Below are positions 25,101 to 36,040 of a DNA stretch of 64,000 nucleotides, in pieces (positions within the stretch are counted from its first letter, which is position 1; every line of letters starts with the position of its first letter). The position numbers and the translations under genes were made by a program. The stretch is taken from the NCBI RefSeq assembly GCF_030463565.1, contig NC_134653.1, positions 33,293,150-33,357,149 of the forward strand, read 5' to 3'. The DNA comes from Pelecanus crispus. Taxonomy: Eukaryota; Chordata; Aves; Pelecaniformes; Pelecanidae. The notes below the pieces were generated by a model. The model ran no database searches. It was given only the letters and a program-made list of their open reading frames with translations, and was not told where the DNA came from.

Positions 25101-28100
25101 TGCAGCCCAGCAGAGCCAGCTGCAAAGCGCCCAGCTCAGCACTTTCTGGAAAAGCTTCATTTGCAGAGGAGTGGCTGATTTGGGGGAAAGTCCTGCCACC
25201 CTCCCCCACCCAGCCCCTCCCTTGCCGCTCACCCCTCCAAAGGTCTCTCCTCTATATGCACTCAGAAAGGGGGAGAAAAAAAAAAAATCATATATTTTTA
25301 AACACTGCCTAATGGTGAAAAAGAACATCTGGAGAACAGCCTTACCTCTCACACAGAGTCCTCCATCTCCACGTTTCAATACGAAATCGGTCCAGAAGGG
25401 ACCCGTCAGCTCAGTGATGGGGACGAGTTTCCCCGCGGATGCCATCAGCTTGGGGACAGCGGCCACCAACTGGGGGACAGCAGGCACCCGAGAGCCCAGG
25501 AGAAGCAGGTGGCTGGGTAAGGCCATACTCACTGTTGGGAGATTTTTGGAGAGCAAAGGGAAGAGGGCTGCTCAGCAGCAGGGCAGCCCCTGTGCCTGTG
25601 CCTCCCATGCTGGCCCATCTCTGCCAGGCCCCCAGGAAAGAGGGGCGCAGGAGAAACCCTGCTTCCTTCGAGCCTGTTTCCAACAAGGCTCTTCCAGCCA
25701 ACATTAACACACTTTGCTTTACTTCCCAGCATGGCCCAGGGCAGAAAGCAACATCTGCACCTAATAAAAAAGCTGCCCTCCCCCTCAAAGAGACCCAAGA
25801 GCAACCTCTGCTATTTGGTTTCCAACCTCTGCTGCTTGGTTTCTCCTTCGCCAGTGGATGGAGGAGGCAGCTCCAGCTCAGGGGTTGTTGCTGGTCGGAA
25901 GGGGAGCAGGATGCTCTGGCAGCCCATGGGGACTGAATTCCTCCTGGTAGCTTAAAAATGGGTCCAGCGGGGTGAAGTTAGGTGGGTTTCACTTCTAAGG
26001 AACCAGCAATGCTTGAACTGTTTGCAACTTCTCATCGGGGTATAGAGATGGGCTATAAGGATTTGCTCTTCCCTTGAAAAGAATGGTGCTCCTTTTCGGT
26101 TCCAAAACCATGAAAGCTGGAGATGGCTCAAAGCCAAGGCCCAGGATTAACATCCCTGTGGGGAAAAGCTTTGCTTTGGTCCAACTGGAATGCAGATCCA
26201 GACCTGGCACCCATCTTCAGGCACGCACCAACCAGGCTTCTTGCATTTGACCTCTGGCAGCTGCTTTGCTTGCTGGAAAGGGCTCAGGATGAAACAGCAG
26301 CAGAAAATACTCCTGGATCTCAGGCAGAGCCAGATCAGGATTGTGTGTGTCTACACTCCAGCCTTTTGCAAACAAACACCCAAGCCAGTGGAGTCCAAAC
26401 CTCATCAGAGTCCATGTCTCACCAGAGCTGATTCAGGGCCCATCGCACCGCACCCGCTGACAGCTGCTCTGAGCTGAGTTGGAGGAACACGTTGAATGGG
26501 GATGTAGTGTCTTCAAGAGCAACCTTCTGGATGGTGTTGCTCTGCTTTTGGCTCTTCATGAAGCCTTCTCTTCCCCCTGTGCCACCAGAGGCAGGAGGGG
26601 AGCCCCCAGCAGCCCACGGAGATGCCCCTCTCTTGCAGGCACAGCTTTTTCTGCAAATACTGACCTGCAGCGTGCAGAGTGATTGATTTTGGCTGGCTTG
26701 ACCGGGGCTGCACGCCCGTGGATGAGACCTCAGACCAAGCCCCCCAGGGCTTCTGCTTCCTCCATGGGTTTCCTCAGCCTCTGCTCAGGAGCACCGGGGG
26801 GCTGCTGTGGCAGTTAATAATGACAGCTCAAAATACACCATCGTTCGCATGGCCAGACCTCACAGCTAGCGAGATTGGTGTTTTCTATCCCCTGGCATCA
26901 CCTCGGCAAATACTCCAACAGAGTTTTCTCTGAGCTGAACATGCATCTAGTCATCAAAGAGATTGCAAATGACTAATAAATATGAAAAGAAGTCAGGGGG
27001 GCAGCAAAAATTTCTGGACCAAGATCAATCTTCACTGACAACTGCTGCTTTTTCTAAGCAACAGTACCCTGCAGAGTTTAAAACGGCATCCAACTTGAAA
27101 GCAGAGAGCTCTCCAGATGGAGTTTACCACCAATCCTAACACCCTGCGCTTTGTCAGGTTACATGCATTTGCAGTGCGAGACATTCAGATTATTCCCAAA
27201 GAATGGAAACATGCTGGCCTCTTCAAAAATAGAGACTCGAAACGACGTGTGACCGATGCTCTCCTCTCTGCGCTGTAGGTGGCAGAATGGATCTCCGGGC
27301 AGTTATTTCTCCCTGTTCTCCATTTACAAGGGCCAACAAGAGGAAAGTCTCACCTGTCGGTGGTTACACCGGGGTGCTCTGTCTGCAGTTGAGATGAGCA
27401 CGGTCCCTCCTTGGGTGGGATCCGGACACCCGCTCGCATCCCCCGGCACAGGATCGCTACATGAGTGAGCCCATGACACCAGCAAGGCCGGGAGGGCAGA
27501 GCCCCACGAAGCCTGACCTGCACTCGAGCACCGCTCCGGAAAGCAAGACCCAGACGGCGGCGTGTTTGCAGCACCAAGATTTTGCTTTTCAGCCCAGCTT
27601 GGGCAGGTTTCCAGCCCAGGGCACGCAGGCAGATGCCCTCCCCGCTGTGCATTTCACAGCAGCGTTTTTGGACACCCTGGTGCCACCACGGGAAGGGACC
27701 GGCAGCCCTGGCAGCATCCCACACGCTGGGGGCTGCCGAGGCTTTCCCTGCCCCAAGTCTCCCTGCATCCCTGCTCGGTGATTCCTCCTCACAATGGCCG
27801 AGACAACCGTGGATCCAGGCTGGAGAACTGTGCATCCAGGGATTTTATTTCAGGAGCATTTCTGCAAAGCTGTTTTGAGGGGGTTTTTTGTTTGTTTTTT
27901 TGTTTGCGCACCAGCCCACCAGCTCCTCTGACAGCTAAAGCCGACACCAATCTCAGCTCGCTCATACATGACTGCTCCACCCTCCCGTTGGTGGCGAGTG
28001 ATTTATTACCACTCCGCTGCCTGGAGTCCTGACAAATACTCATTTTAGTAATTACAGGAGGCCAAAAATGAGAGGATAAATAAACCTGACAATTAATTCA

Positions 28101-30660
28101 GCTGTTACCCACCCACCCACACACAGTGACGCTTGTTCCCAGGTTTCCTATGAACCCAGCTCTTCCCAGGCGGGCACACAAGCCAGGTAGAGCTCAGCCA
28201 GCCAAAAGACCCCTGCCCCTCCCCAATGCCCTTCAATGTCCCAACACTGATAAGATCCAGGCATCCCATCAAAAGCCGCTCTATTTTCCTTCCAAGTTAC
28301 TCGCCAGCCTAAAACGTCTCATCTCCTGCCAAGATCAGCTCTTTAGCCCTCTGCATCATTATCAGCGAGCATATATAATTTCATGGCAAATCACAAGAAC
28401 TGATGAATGACTATTTGGATTACAATTGTCAGGAGAGTATAAAATGCTTCCTGCTGTAAGGAGCCCAGGCACGGTTACCGGCTTCGCTGGCCAGAGGCAC
28501 GTCCGACCCATGCAGCCGCTCAGCCGACCCTGCTCCGTTGGGGGCTGGTGTGCAGGGACCGCAAGCTGCCTTTCTGGGGAGGGCACAGGTTTTGTGTTCT
28601 GGTGTGTTTTGTACCCCCTTTTTTTTTTTTTTTTTCAATCTTACCCTGCTCATCGCTGGGTACCACAGCGACATCCCTCTCCCCTCCCCGTCACCCACAG
28701 GGCACGCGCAGCCTGCGGGGAGGGTGCTGAAGCCCAATGCGCAGTGTCCCGGCTCGTGCAGCAAGGACGACCGCATTCTCATGCCCTTTCCTCCCTGTTC
28801 TTCTAACTCAGCCTGGCCTAGCTAAAAAAAAAAACCTTCCTCTTGCTTTAATTTTTTCCCTCCCCAAAATGAAATTCCCCGTAATGCTAACTAAACACCA
28901 ATTCATCACCAGGAGAAGGTCGCAATGCTTCTGCACCTTCTCATGGCCTCTGTCCAGGGCAAAGGCATCAGGGACCATATTCAGTCTTCCCTCTCCCCTG
29001 TCTGCCACCCAGCCAAAATAGGAGTGACTCTGTACTTCTGACTTTTTTTTTTTTTTTTATTGCTGGTTTTTGAAGCCATCTGCTTTTGTCCCATTTCATT
29101 TTCATCTCCTTATGCAAGAGCTTTTCAAGCAGACCTAAAGTTTTCCATCATTAAATCCTAAGTGTCGGCCTTGAATTTAGAGTTTTCCCACCTTCTGTTT
29201 CTTCAGCATCAGTGTGAATTACTGACCAGGGCTACCACTGTCAGCTGTCGTCAGCATTTAAACCCTGACGCGAGAGGCTGAACAGCTTGGCTTCTGTTTG
29301 TACTATTTATTAACTAATTGCCTTCAGAGCGGCAAAAGCCTTTCCAAGAAGGATTTCAACAAAATCTCTGGTCTTGGAGATCTTTAGACTGATCTTTAAT
29401 AGCCAGCAGGCATCTACCTAGCGCATTGCCGTGGGAGCTCATCGCTGGGGAGCATGTGGAGACCGGAGGAGGTTTGGTGGGTGTGGGTACATACCTGGAG
29501 GGATTTCAGATGGTGTCTGGGCGATACAAAGGAGCCAGGGTGATCCTTTACCAGCACAGAGCCTTTTGGACACCTCCTGGACAGACAAACCAGTCATGCA
29601 GCAGTGGGGAGCCTTCCTCCAGGACTTGCAGCAGCTCGGATCAGGGTGACCACCCGAAATGCTGAGCGGGCAGGAGGTCCGGGTGTGCCCTGGCAAAAAT
29701 GCTCATTGCTGCTCGCAGGAAAACGTCTTTCATGTAAAACCCATTTCTGAGCCCCAGGAAAGGCAGCAGAAGGCCCCCAGGTGCAAAACCAACTAACAGC
29801 CCTTCAATGGATTAAATTCCGTATAGTCATCCAGTTTGTCCTCGCGCAGCGCCATCCCCCTCGGCTCGCCACCCCCTCGTTCATCACTTGCCCTGTAAAA
29901 CACCGCGCGCCCCGCTCCACGGCAGCTCCCAAACCCCATGGCATCGGCCCCGCTGGTGCAGACATGGGAGGGGGGCTTGGGGACCGACAGCTCCCAGCCC
30001 CAACCAAAGTCAACCGCACCCCATGGGACGGAGGTCAGAGGTAAAGCGATTTAGACCCGCAAATAGATACCAGGGCTTCTGTTTCAATTGTTAACGGGGT
30101 AGCGGCTAATTAGCCTCCCCAATAATCTCCTACAGGGCTTGTGAGGGATTATCCATTACCAGAATATCTTTTTTGTTTTTTTTTCATTCAATTTAAATTA
30201 AATTTTTAAATTCAACCACAGTTGGAACAATGTTTTCCTTGGCTGCTGGTCAAAGAGCAATGAAGCCAAGGTGTCCTCCAGCACCACCCCTGCTTGACGC
30301 TGGCCAAGGGGCAGGTATCGCTTGTTTGGGGACATTTAGCTAAGGGGTGCATGGTCCCAGAGCCACCCTGGGGTGCCACCAGCTTCCCTTGGTGACTGCA
30401 GTCCCTGGGGCTGCTGTGCCCCTGGCCCCCCTCCCTGCTCCCCAGGCCCAGACAAAGCACCCAAAGAGCTGCGAGAAGCCGTTTTGGGAGGGGTCAAAGG
30501 GTTTTCATGTTTCCACTACGGGAAGCCAACAAAAACAGTCTGAGCGTGGGGCTTCGGGAAGAAGCCTCGGCGGTGGGATGCGGCTGGATGGCGTTAGGGC
30601 TGCCAGGAAAGAATGGGGAGGGGTTGATTTCTGGGGAAGCTGCAGGCAGGAGGGAGCTTG
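22111..30660. other. Intergenic DNA between RFLNA and NCOR2, left part
   Basis: This contains no recognised exon or RNA gene. The many open frames have no family motifs. An AT-rich block at about 23960-24190 and another at about 30080-30220 (with TAATTA-type words) stand out from GC-richer surroundings. Poly(T) tracts occur at about 24409-24423, 28619-28635 and 29043-29059. Confidence 0.5.
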
Positions 30661-30666
30661 GCCATG

Positions 30667-30748
30667 TTAAAATAAAATAATGATGATGATAATAGCATAA
30701 AAAAATTAATAATAATAAATATATAAAAATAAAGTAAAATAAAAATAG
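30667..30748. repeat. A-rich low-complexity tract (AAT/ATG/AAAT words)
   Basis: A simple-sequence run with ATG, AAT and AAAT words. It resembles an old poly(A)-derived microsatellite, but I see no recognisable retroelement body next to it. Confidence 0.7.
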
Positions 30749-31529
30749 ACGGAGAGGAGAAATCACTCCTCTGATTGCTGCTGTGCAGGACCTTCATGCC
30801 GATGGGATGCATTCACGGGGAGGGAGAGGCACGTGCATCCCAAAGGGAGGTGGAGGGGGCAGACGGGGTGACGCCTGGCCCTGTTCGGGGTTGGGGATGC
30901 TGCCCCAGGTGCTGTGAGGCCTTTTCAGGTCGCACAAAGGAAAATACTCCCAGCTCAGCAATAATAGCATCACGCTTAAGCGGCTCTTGGCCATCAGGTG
31001 GTTAAAAAGCACCGCAGGGGTGTGAGCGCCACTTGCAGATGGGGAAACTGAGGCAAGGGGGGGGGCGGTGGCGCAACTTGGCCAGAGCACCAACCCCCGG
31101 AGCTTTAGGGCGGGATGCCCTGGCGCGCTTCAACCAGCAAACTCATCCCTCACCCAGCAAGCGCATCCCCCGCCAAGGCCCTTCCGGCGGCCCCGTCCCC
31201 ATCGCCGGCGGTGCCACGGGGTGCAGCCGGTGGGCGCGCAGACCCCGCCACCCACACCAGCCCGGCAGTGGTGCCGGGGCCGTATCGGCCGGCCTCGGGG
31301 CGAGCGAGCTGCACACCTCGGGGCACTGCTGCCGCTGGCCCTTTTCCCCCCTCTCTCAGCCCGTTTTACCGTGGGCACCCTCCATCAGCGCAGGGGTCCC
31401 CAACCGGCCCTGCACCCCCTCGCCGTGATCCATCCCGCTCCCGATCCATCCCGCTCCGTGAGCAGCTCGCCCTGCCTGGGCTCACGCACACAAACAGGCA
31501 GGAGAGTGCTGTATTTTACTGCCAAATAA

Positions 31530-31533
<4 letters not shown>

Positions 31534-31560
<27 letters not shown>
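31534..31560. repeat. Poly(T) tract, 27 bases
   Basis: Uninterrupted T run on the + strand (poly(A) on the minus strand), beside the candidate signal at 31581-31586. Confidence 0.9.
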
Positions 31561-31580
31561 GGGTTGCTTTCTTAGCTTTT

Positions 31581-31586
31581 TTTATT
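31581..31586 (-). terminator. Possible minus-strand poly(A) signal
   Basis: The minus strand reads AATAAA here, followed after about 20 bases by an A27 tract (T at 31534-31560). Upstream on the minus strand, 31590-31960 looks like 3' UTR: AT-rich, no frame, with a Pumilio-type TGTAAATA at 31722-31729. It could be a distal NCOR2 end or an unannotated transcript; no connection is shown by sequence alone. Confidence 0.3.
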
Positions 31587-32929
31587 ATTTAGCCAGTAAG
31601 GCAGTGTTCGGACACTGCTACCCACACCGCTTGCTGGTGGGCACGCCAAGCGAAAGAACAGTGAACAAACCCCTTCACCTTTAGAAGAAGAAACGCACCC
31701 CTCTAGAGCAAGCTGCGGAAATATTTACACGTGGTGGTTTCTCTGTGCAGCCCCGGCTATCATACAACTCACTTCAAAACAGCTATGCACAGGTTGTTGT
31801 ACAAAAGATAGATACTTCCCCCGGTACAGTTCAAGCGATAGATTGTCCAATAATTTGTTTGCCTGTTTGTACAAGTTACAAAGTTGGCCAACGTTAACTT
31901 TAAACTTTTGGTTTTTTAACAGTTTAATGTGACTTTCTCCTGGATTGCACAACCACGGCTGCCAGCAGGAGGAGGTGCCGGTCGGACCCCGCCGTGCGGT
32001 TTTTGGGGTGCTTGGGGATGCCTTGGTTGCCGGCTGGAGGGGTGGGTGGGGGGGGGGCGCGAGGGCTAGAGCAGGGCAGGACGGGGCGAGCATCACGACC
32101 TGCAGGAGCAGCAGCTCCTCCTCCTCCCAAAACCACGTTCTCCCGGCCCACGCGTGAGCAGGGAAATGGGGGGGCCATCCCACAGCAGCCCCTGGGGCCG
32201 GGCGCATCCACACCGAGCTCCCGCCCGGCATGCTGCCACCTCATCAATTTGACCAAAATTAATTAATCCGCAGCGGGAGGACCCTGACAAGGGTGGCACG
32301 GAGCTCCCCGCCGGGAGCTGCCGCTGCCCCGTGGGCCCCCCCTGGTGTCCCCCGGGGCCAGGCGGCTGCAGGAGGGTCCGTGGGGGGACGGGGCGCGCGT
32401 GGGGAGACCGGGCGACGGAGACGCAGCAAGACAGAAAGCGTCAAAACCGAGCTGCGCCGTGGCCAGCCGGGAGCTGAGCTCTCTGCGAGGGGGATTCCCC
32501 AAATGTAGGATCCTGCCGGAGCAAAACCCATGTGCCGGTCACGCACCCCCCCGGGCTGCTCCCCTCCCGCGGCTCCCAGCCCAGGGCAGGCTGTCCCGGC
32601 GCGATGGGGACACGTGGCACAGCCGGGGCCCAAGCTCTTGCACAGAGCCAGGAACATCGGTGACACGTCCTGCTCCAGAAACGATCCCAAAGGATCCCAC
32701 CGAGCAGGGGTGTGAGGCTGCCGGAGCCCCGCAGCGACTGGGGGTCACCGGCATCTCCCCGGCACCTCCGCGTCCTCCCAGCCCGGCAGCACTGTCCCCT
32801 CCTGCAAACACCGGCCTGCCCAGAAGAGGGGCAACATCTGCCCAACCATCCACCCACCAGCAGAGCCACAAACCCTAAAAAGCACTAAAACAACCTCACA
32901 AACATCGGAAAACTCTCGCGACGCCCTCA

Positions 32930-33560
32930 CAGCACAGCCCCGGGCATCAGCTGCCAGCTCCGACCCCTCGCCCCGCGCGCACGAAGGACACGCTGGAAAT
33001 GCGAGGAGAAGAGAAACGCGGCTACGGGGTTAGCGCCGAAGGGTGGGACAAGGTTAGCGCCGAAGGGTGGGACAAGGTTAGTGCCGAAGGGTGGGACAAG
33101 GTTAGCGCCGAAGGGTGGGACAAGGTTAGTGCCGAAGGGTGGGACAAGGTTAGCGCCGAAGGGTGGGACAAGCTCGTCACCCTCCGGCGCCGTGGCTTCG
33201 GCTGCTGGCTACGGCGCGGGCGAACGTCGCCCGGGGTTAACGGGGAGGACGACCCAACGCCGCGCCGGCCGGGGCGGCGAGAAGGCGGCTCCGCAGCTCC
33301 TGCCTGGAGTCCGTGGCCCTTCCCGGTGTCCCGACACCCGGCCGCGCTCAGCTGCGGGGCGGGCACGGGACGCCCACGCGGCGAAGAGCCCCGCCGCCGC
33401 CCCAGCGCCTCCATCCCCGCTAGCAGCGGAGCGAGCGATCGGTGCGGCCGGCCCGCGGGCAGCAGCTCAGTTCGGGCACTCCTCTCGCCCCTCTCGGCTC
33501 GCCCCACGCCGGGGTCCCGCTGGGGCGAGAGGCGCCGGCGGCGGGGGCTGTGAGCACCGC
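32930..33560. promoter_or_regulatory. CpG-rich segment just beyond the NCOR2 3' end
   Basis: Dense CpG and high GC, including the minisatellite. It is not explained by a known promoter, since both flanking genes end here. It could be a promoter for an antisense transcript running rightwards under NCOR2, or simply GC-rich spacer. Confidence 0.35.
33029..33172. repeat. Minisatellite, 24-bp unit x 6
   Basis: Six head-to-tail copies of a 24-base unit starting GTTAGCGCCGAAGGGTGGGA. Copies 3 and 5 have T for C in the first CpG (GTTAGT), a change expected from CpG decay; the others are identical. As 24 is divisible by 3, open frames through it in all phases are artefacts. Confidence 0.95.
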
Positions 33561-33647
33561 GGCCGCTTCGCCCGGCAGCAGGCACCTTCCGGGACCTCTG
33601 GAGACACCAAAGCAGCACACAGTATTGCTACTGTGCCAAGTGGGAAC

Positions 33648-33653
33648 TTTATT
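33648..33653 (-). terminator. NCOR2: Poly(A) signal of NCOR2
   Basis: The minus strand reads AATAAAGTTCCC, followed about 25-45 bases later by a GT-rich stretch (TGTGTGCTGCTTTGGTGTC), the layout expected of a real cleavage site. It lies 2.2 kb after the stop codon, at the border between T/A-rich UTR-like DNA and CpG-rich spacer. Confidence 0.7.
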
Positions 33654-33913
33654 CTTTGTTGTGGGGTTTGGGTTTTTTTTTTTTTTTTTCTTTTTTTGCT
33701 ATTTTTTTCCGAAAAGGTTAAGGAGGCAGCTTTGAAGATGGGTCAGATTTGGATTTTTTTTTTCCCCCTCCCCCAGAAAACTCTGCAACACTTTAATAGC
33801 GTTACGCCCAGACACCAGCTCTGTTAGTTTTTTACATTTCAGAGCCATGGAGACACCAGCAGCAATAACCTGGGAACGGAAAGACTTCCACATCGCTTGT
33901 GCATTGTCTCGTA

Positions 33914-33945
33914 TTTTTTTTTTTTTCTTTAAAAAAAAAAAAAAA
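33914..33945. repeat. Poly(T)/poly(A) inverted repeat in NCOR2 3' UTR
   Basis: T13, then CTTT, then A15: a near-perfect palindrome of T and A runs that can fold into a hairpin in the RNA. Confidence 0.85.
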
Positions 33946-34480
33946 GCACAACAGAAAAGACACAAACATCGATGAACATTAAAAACCTGTACATTGTAAA
34001 AAAACAAACAAACAAAAACCCCAACAGAAAAAAAAAAACACCAAAACAACAAACCAAGCCCCAAACAAATAACAAACACCATCATTCTCTTGCTTTGAAA
34101 TCAGAATCAACCTGGGAACGTTGCAGGGGGAAAAGAAAGATCCATCAGGAAGGTGACGGCGCCGGCCTCGCCGCCGGACCCGCGCGTCGGCTGCGGGGGC
34201 TGCCTGCCCGCCAGCAGCCGCAGAGGCGGAAAGTCTGTGCCGTGCTCTGGGTTCCTCTAGCGTATAGAATGCAAAGCATTTAATACATAGTTTTGTTTTT
34301 TTTTGCCATTTTTTTTTTCCCCCCCAGAGCGAGAAAGCAGAAGTGAATGATAAAAAGTCTAATATTTTGTTCTTTAACCATGTAACTGCAGATATGAGCC
34401 AACATCATGGAATGAAAAAAAAAATAACGTAAAGTAGAGCATTCGTGTGTATCACAAAAATACAATAAAAACTTTTTTTT

Positions 34481-34483
<3 letters not shown>

Positions 34484-34511
<28 letters not shown>
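34484..34511. repeat. Poly(T) tract, 28 bases, in NCOR2 3' UTR
   Basis: Pure T run (A in the mRNA), the longest of the tracts in this UTR; a T8 tract at 34473-34480 lies just before it. Confidence 0.9.
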
Positions 34512-35079
34512 CTTTTAAGTTTCCTGTGAACTCCCTGCCATGCCAGCCTCCTGCCTGTTCTGCCCTGCACCCGGCCAGCTCGGAGGGCTCCGGAGAATCA
34601 ACGGCTACAACCAGCGAACGATTCCTGCCGACTCAGCAACGGTGTGTGTAACGGGGGGCCCTGCAACCATGGCAAGATTTTTTTTTTTTTTTTTGTTTTT
34701 TAACCTTGGTTCATACATTCTCCTGACTTACAGATAACTTTGATGGATCATTGTCACCTTCTTTTTTTGCCTTTTAAACCCTTCCATACAATGGACAAAC
34801 GCATCAAAGCCTGCGTGTAAGAACAGAACCTCTTTTACAGCATGTAATACTGTGTTTTGTTTAAGTCCTTCCTTACGTAAAATATTGACATAATTCACTG
34901 AAGGTATCAAAAATATACCCTGTAGACCAATACAATTTACAATTGCCTTTTCTCACCATTCAGAAAACAATGCACTTAAAGCAACCAAGCCCCTCCGTGG
35001 GCAGCACGCGAGCCAGCCCGGGGACATCCCTGCCTGCTCCGATTTAAGCCCGGGATCGCTTCCACCAAAGGGACCAGGA

Positions 35080-35106
35080 TTTTTTTTTTTTTTTTTTTTT
35101 TTTTTT
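35080..35106. repeat. Poly(T) tract, 27 bases, in NCOR2 3' UTR
   Basis: Pure T run; A27 in the mRNA, about 0.76 kb after the stop codon. Confidence 0.9.
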
Positions 35107-35290
35107 CTTTTTTTTAAGAAATAGCTCTTCACTCCCTCCCCTGTCCGCTCATCCCAGCCACGTTTGAAGCGCGCTGAGACTGCTCCGGGGCTGATACGTC
35201 TTGCGACGTGGGTACGACGGGCTGCCAGCCCTCAGATCAGCTGGGGGGAACCAAACCAGGGCGTTCCATCCTATTTCACTTCTTAAACAG

Positions 35291-35322
<32 letters not shown>

Positions 35323-35864
35323 CCTGTAACCCGCTCAAGGTTTTGCATTTCTGTGGCACAGCCCCACGGCCGGGATGTGCGGGAGCATCCCGCAGCCGCT
35401 CGCTCGACTCCGCGGGAGCGCGCCGGCGGAGCGTCTGAGCGCGCGCGGCCCCGGGACGTGGGCGCTTCGGGCGCACGGCCGCTCACAGTCCCTCTTGAGC
35501 GCAGGGGTCACCGCCCGGCAAGGCTGCCAAGATCGAAGATGGGTTCCTTGGGTTTTGTCTCGTTAAGGCTTTTTTCTTCTTCTTTTTTTTCAGACTGAAG
35601 AGGATGCAGAAATTTCCAGATGTTGAGAAAGAAAAAAAAAAAAAAAACCAAACAGAAAATAAAATAAAAAAAAATCCCCCCAACTTGGCTGGTTGGAAGG
35701 GGAAGGAAAAAAAGAAAAGGAAAGGGAAAAAATCAAATAGCTCTGCTCCTGCGTCTTCGCTCGTGAGAGCCGGCGGGGCCGGGGCGGTGGGCACTCGCCC
35801 CGGGGCATCCCGCTCGCTCCCCGCGCCCCGGGTTTGGTCGCCGTCTCCCTGCCCCTGGCTCGCC

Positions 35865-36040
35865 TCATTCACTGTCCGAGAGGGTTTCGTACTGGGAGCA
35901 GAGCAGGGGCTTGGGCTCCTCGTCCCAGGCGTGGTGCTGGCTGCCGGGGGCCCCCTGCGGCAGCGGGGCGGCGGGGGCTGCCGTCACCACCCCGCTGGGG
36001 AGCCGCATGGTGAGCGGGTTGTAGGGGAACGGCGTCGAAC
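35865..36040 (-). CDS. NCOR2: NCOR2 last coding exon (PFPYNPLTMRL to YETLSDSE stop)
   Basis: Acceptor GCGCAG, stop TGA at 35865-35867. It encodes STPFPYNPLTMRL, an Ala/Pro-rich linker and HHAWDEEPKPLLCSQYETL with the ending LSDSE. The extreme C-terminal LSDSE is the known SMRT/NCoR CK2-type site and helps fix the stop. Confidence 0.96.

Larger units (their letters stand above)
33628..35864 (-). other. NCOR2: 3' UTR of NCOR2
   Basis: It starts right after the TGA (35865-35867) and ends near the signal at 33648-33653. It is AT-rich compared with both sides and has no frame. Five pure poly(T) tracts of 17-28 bases (A tracts in the mRNA) lie in it at 33673-33689, 34484-34511, 34678-34694, 35080-35106 and 35304-35322. 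An ATTAAA on the minus strand at 34279-34284 is a possible earlier signal. Confidence 0.65.

Noticed and set aside
33029-33172. CRISPR-like array
   Set aside because: Units are directly adjacent with no spacers, and the host is a vertebrate.
33081-33827. Long + strand open frame (248 codons) through the minisatellite
   Set aside because: The unit length of 24 is divisible by 3, so it stays open by arithmetic; the product is repeat plus GC-rich low-complexity and a poly(T)-derived Phe run.
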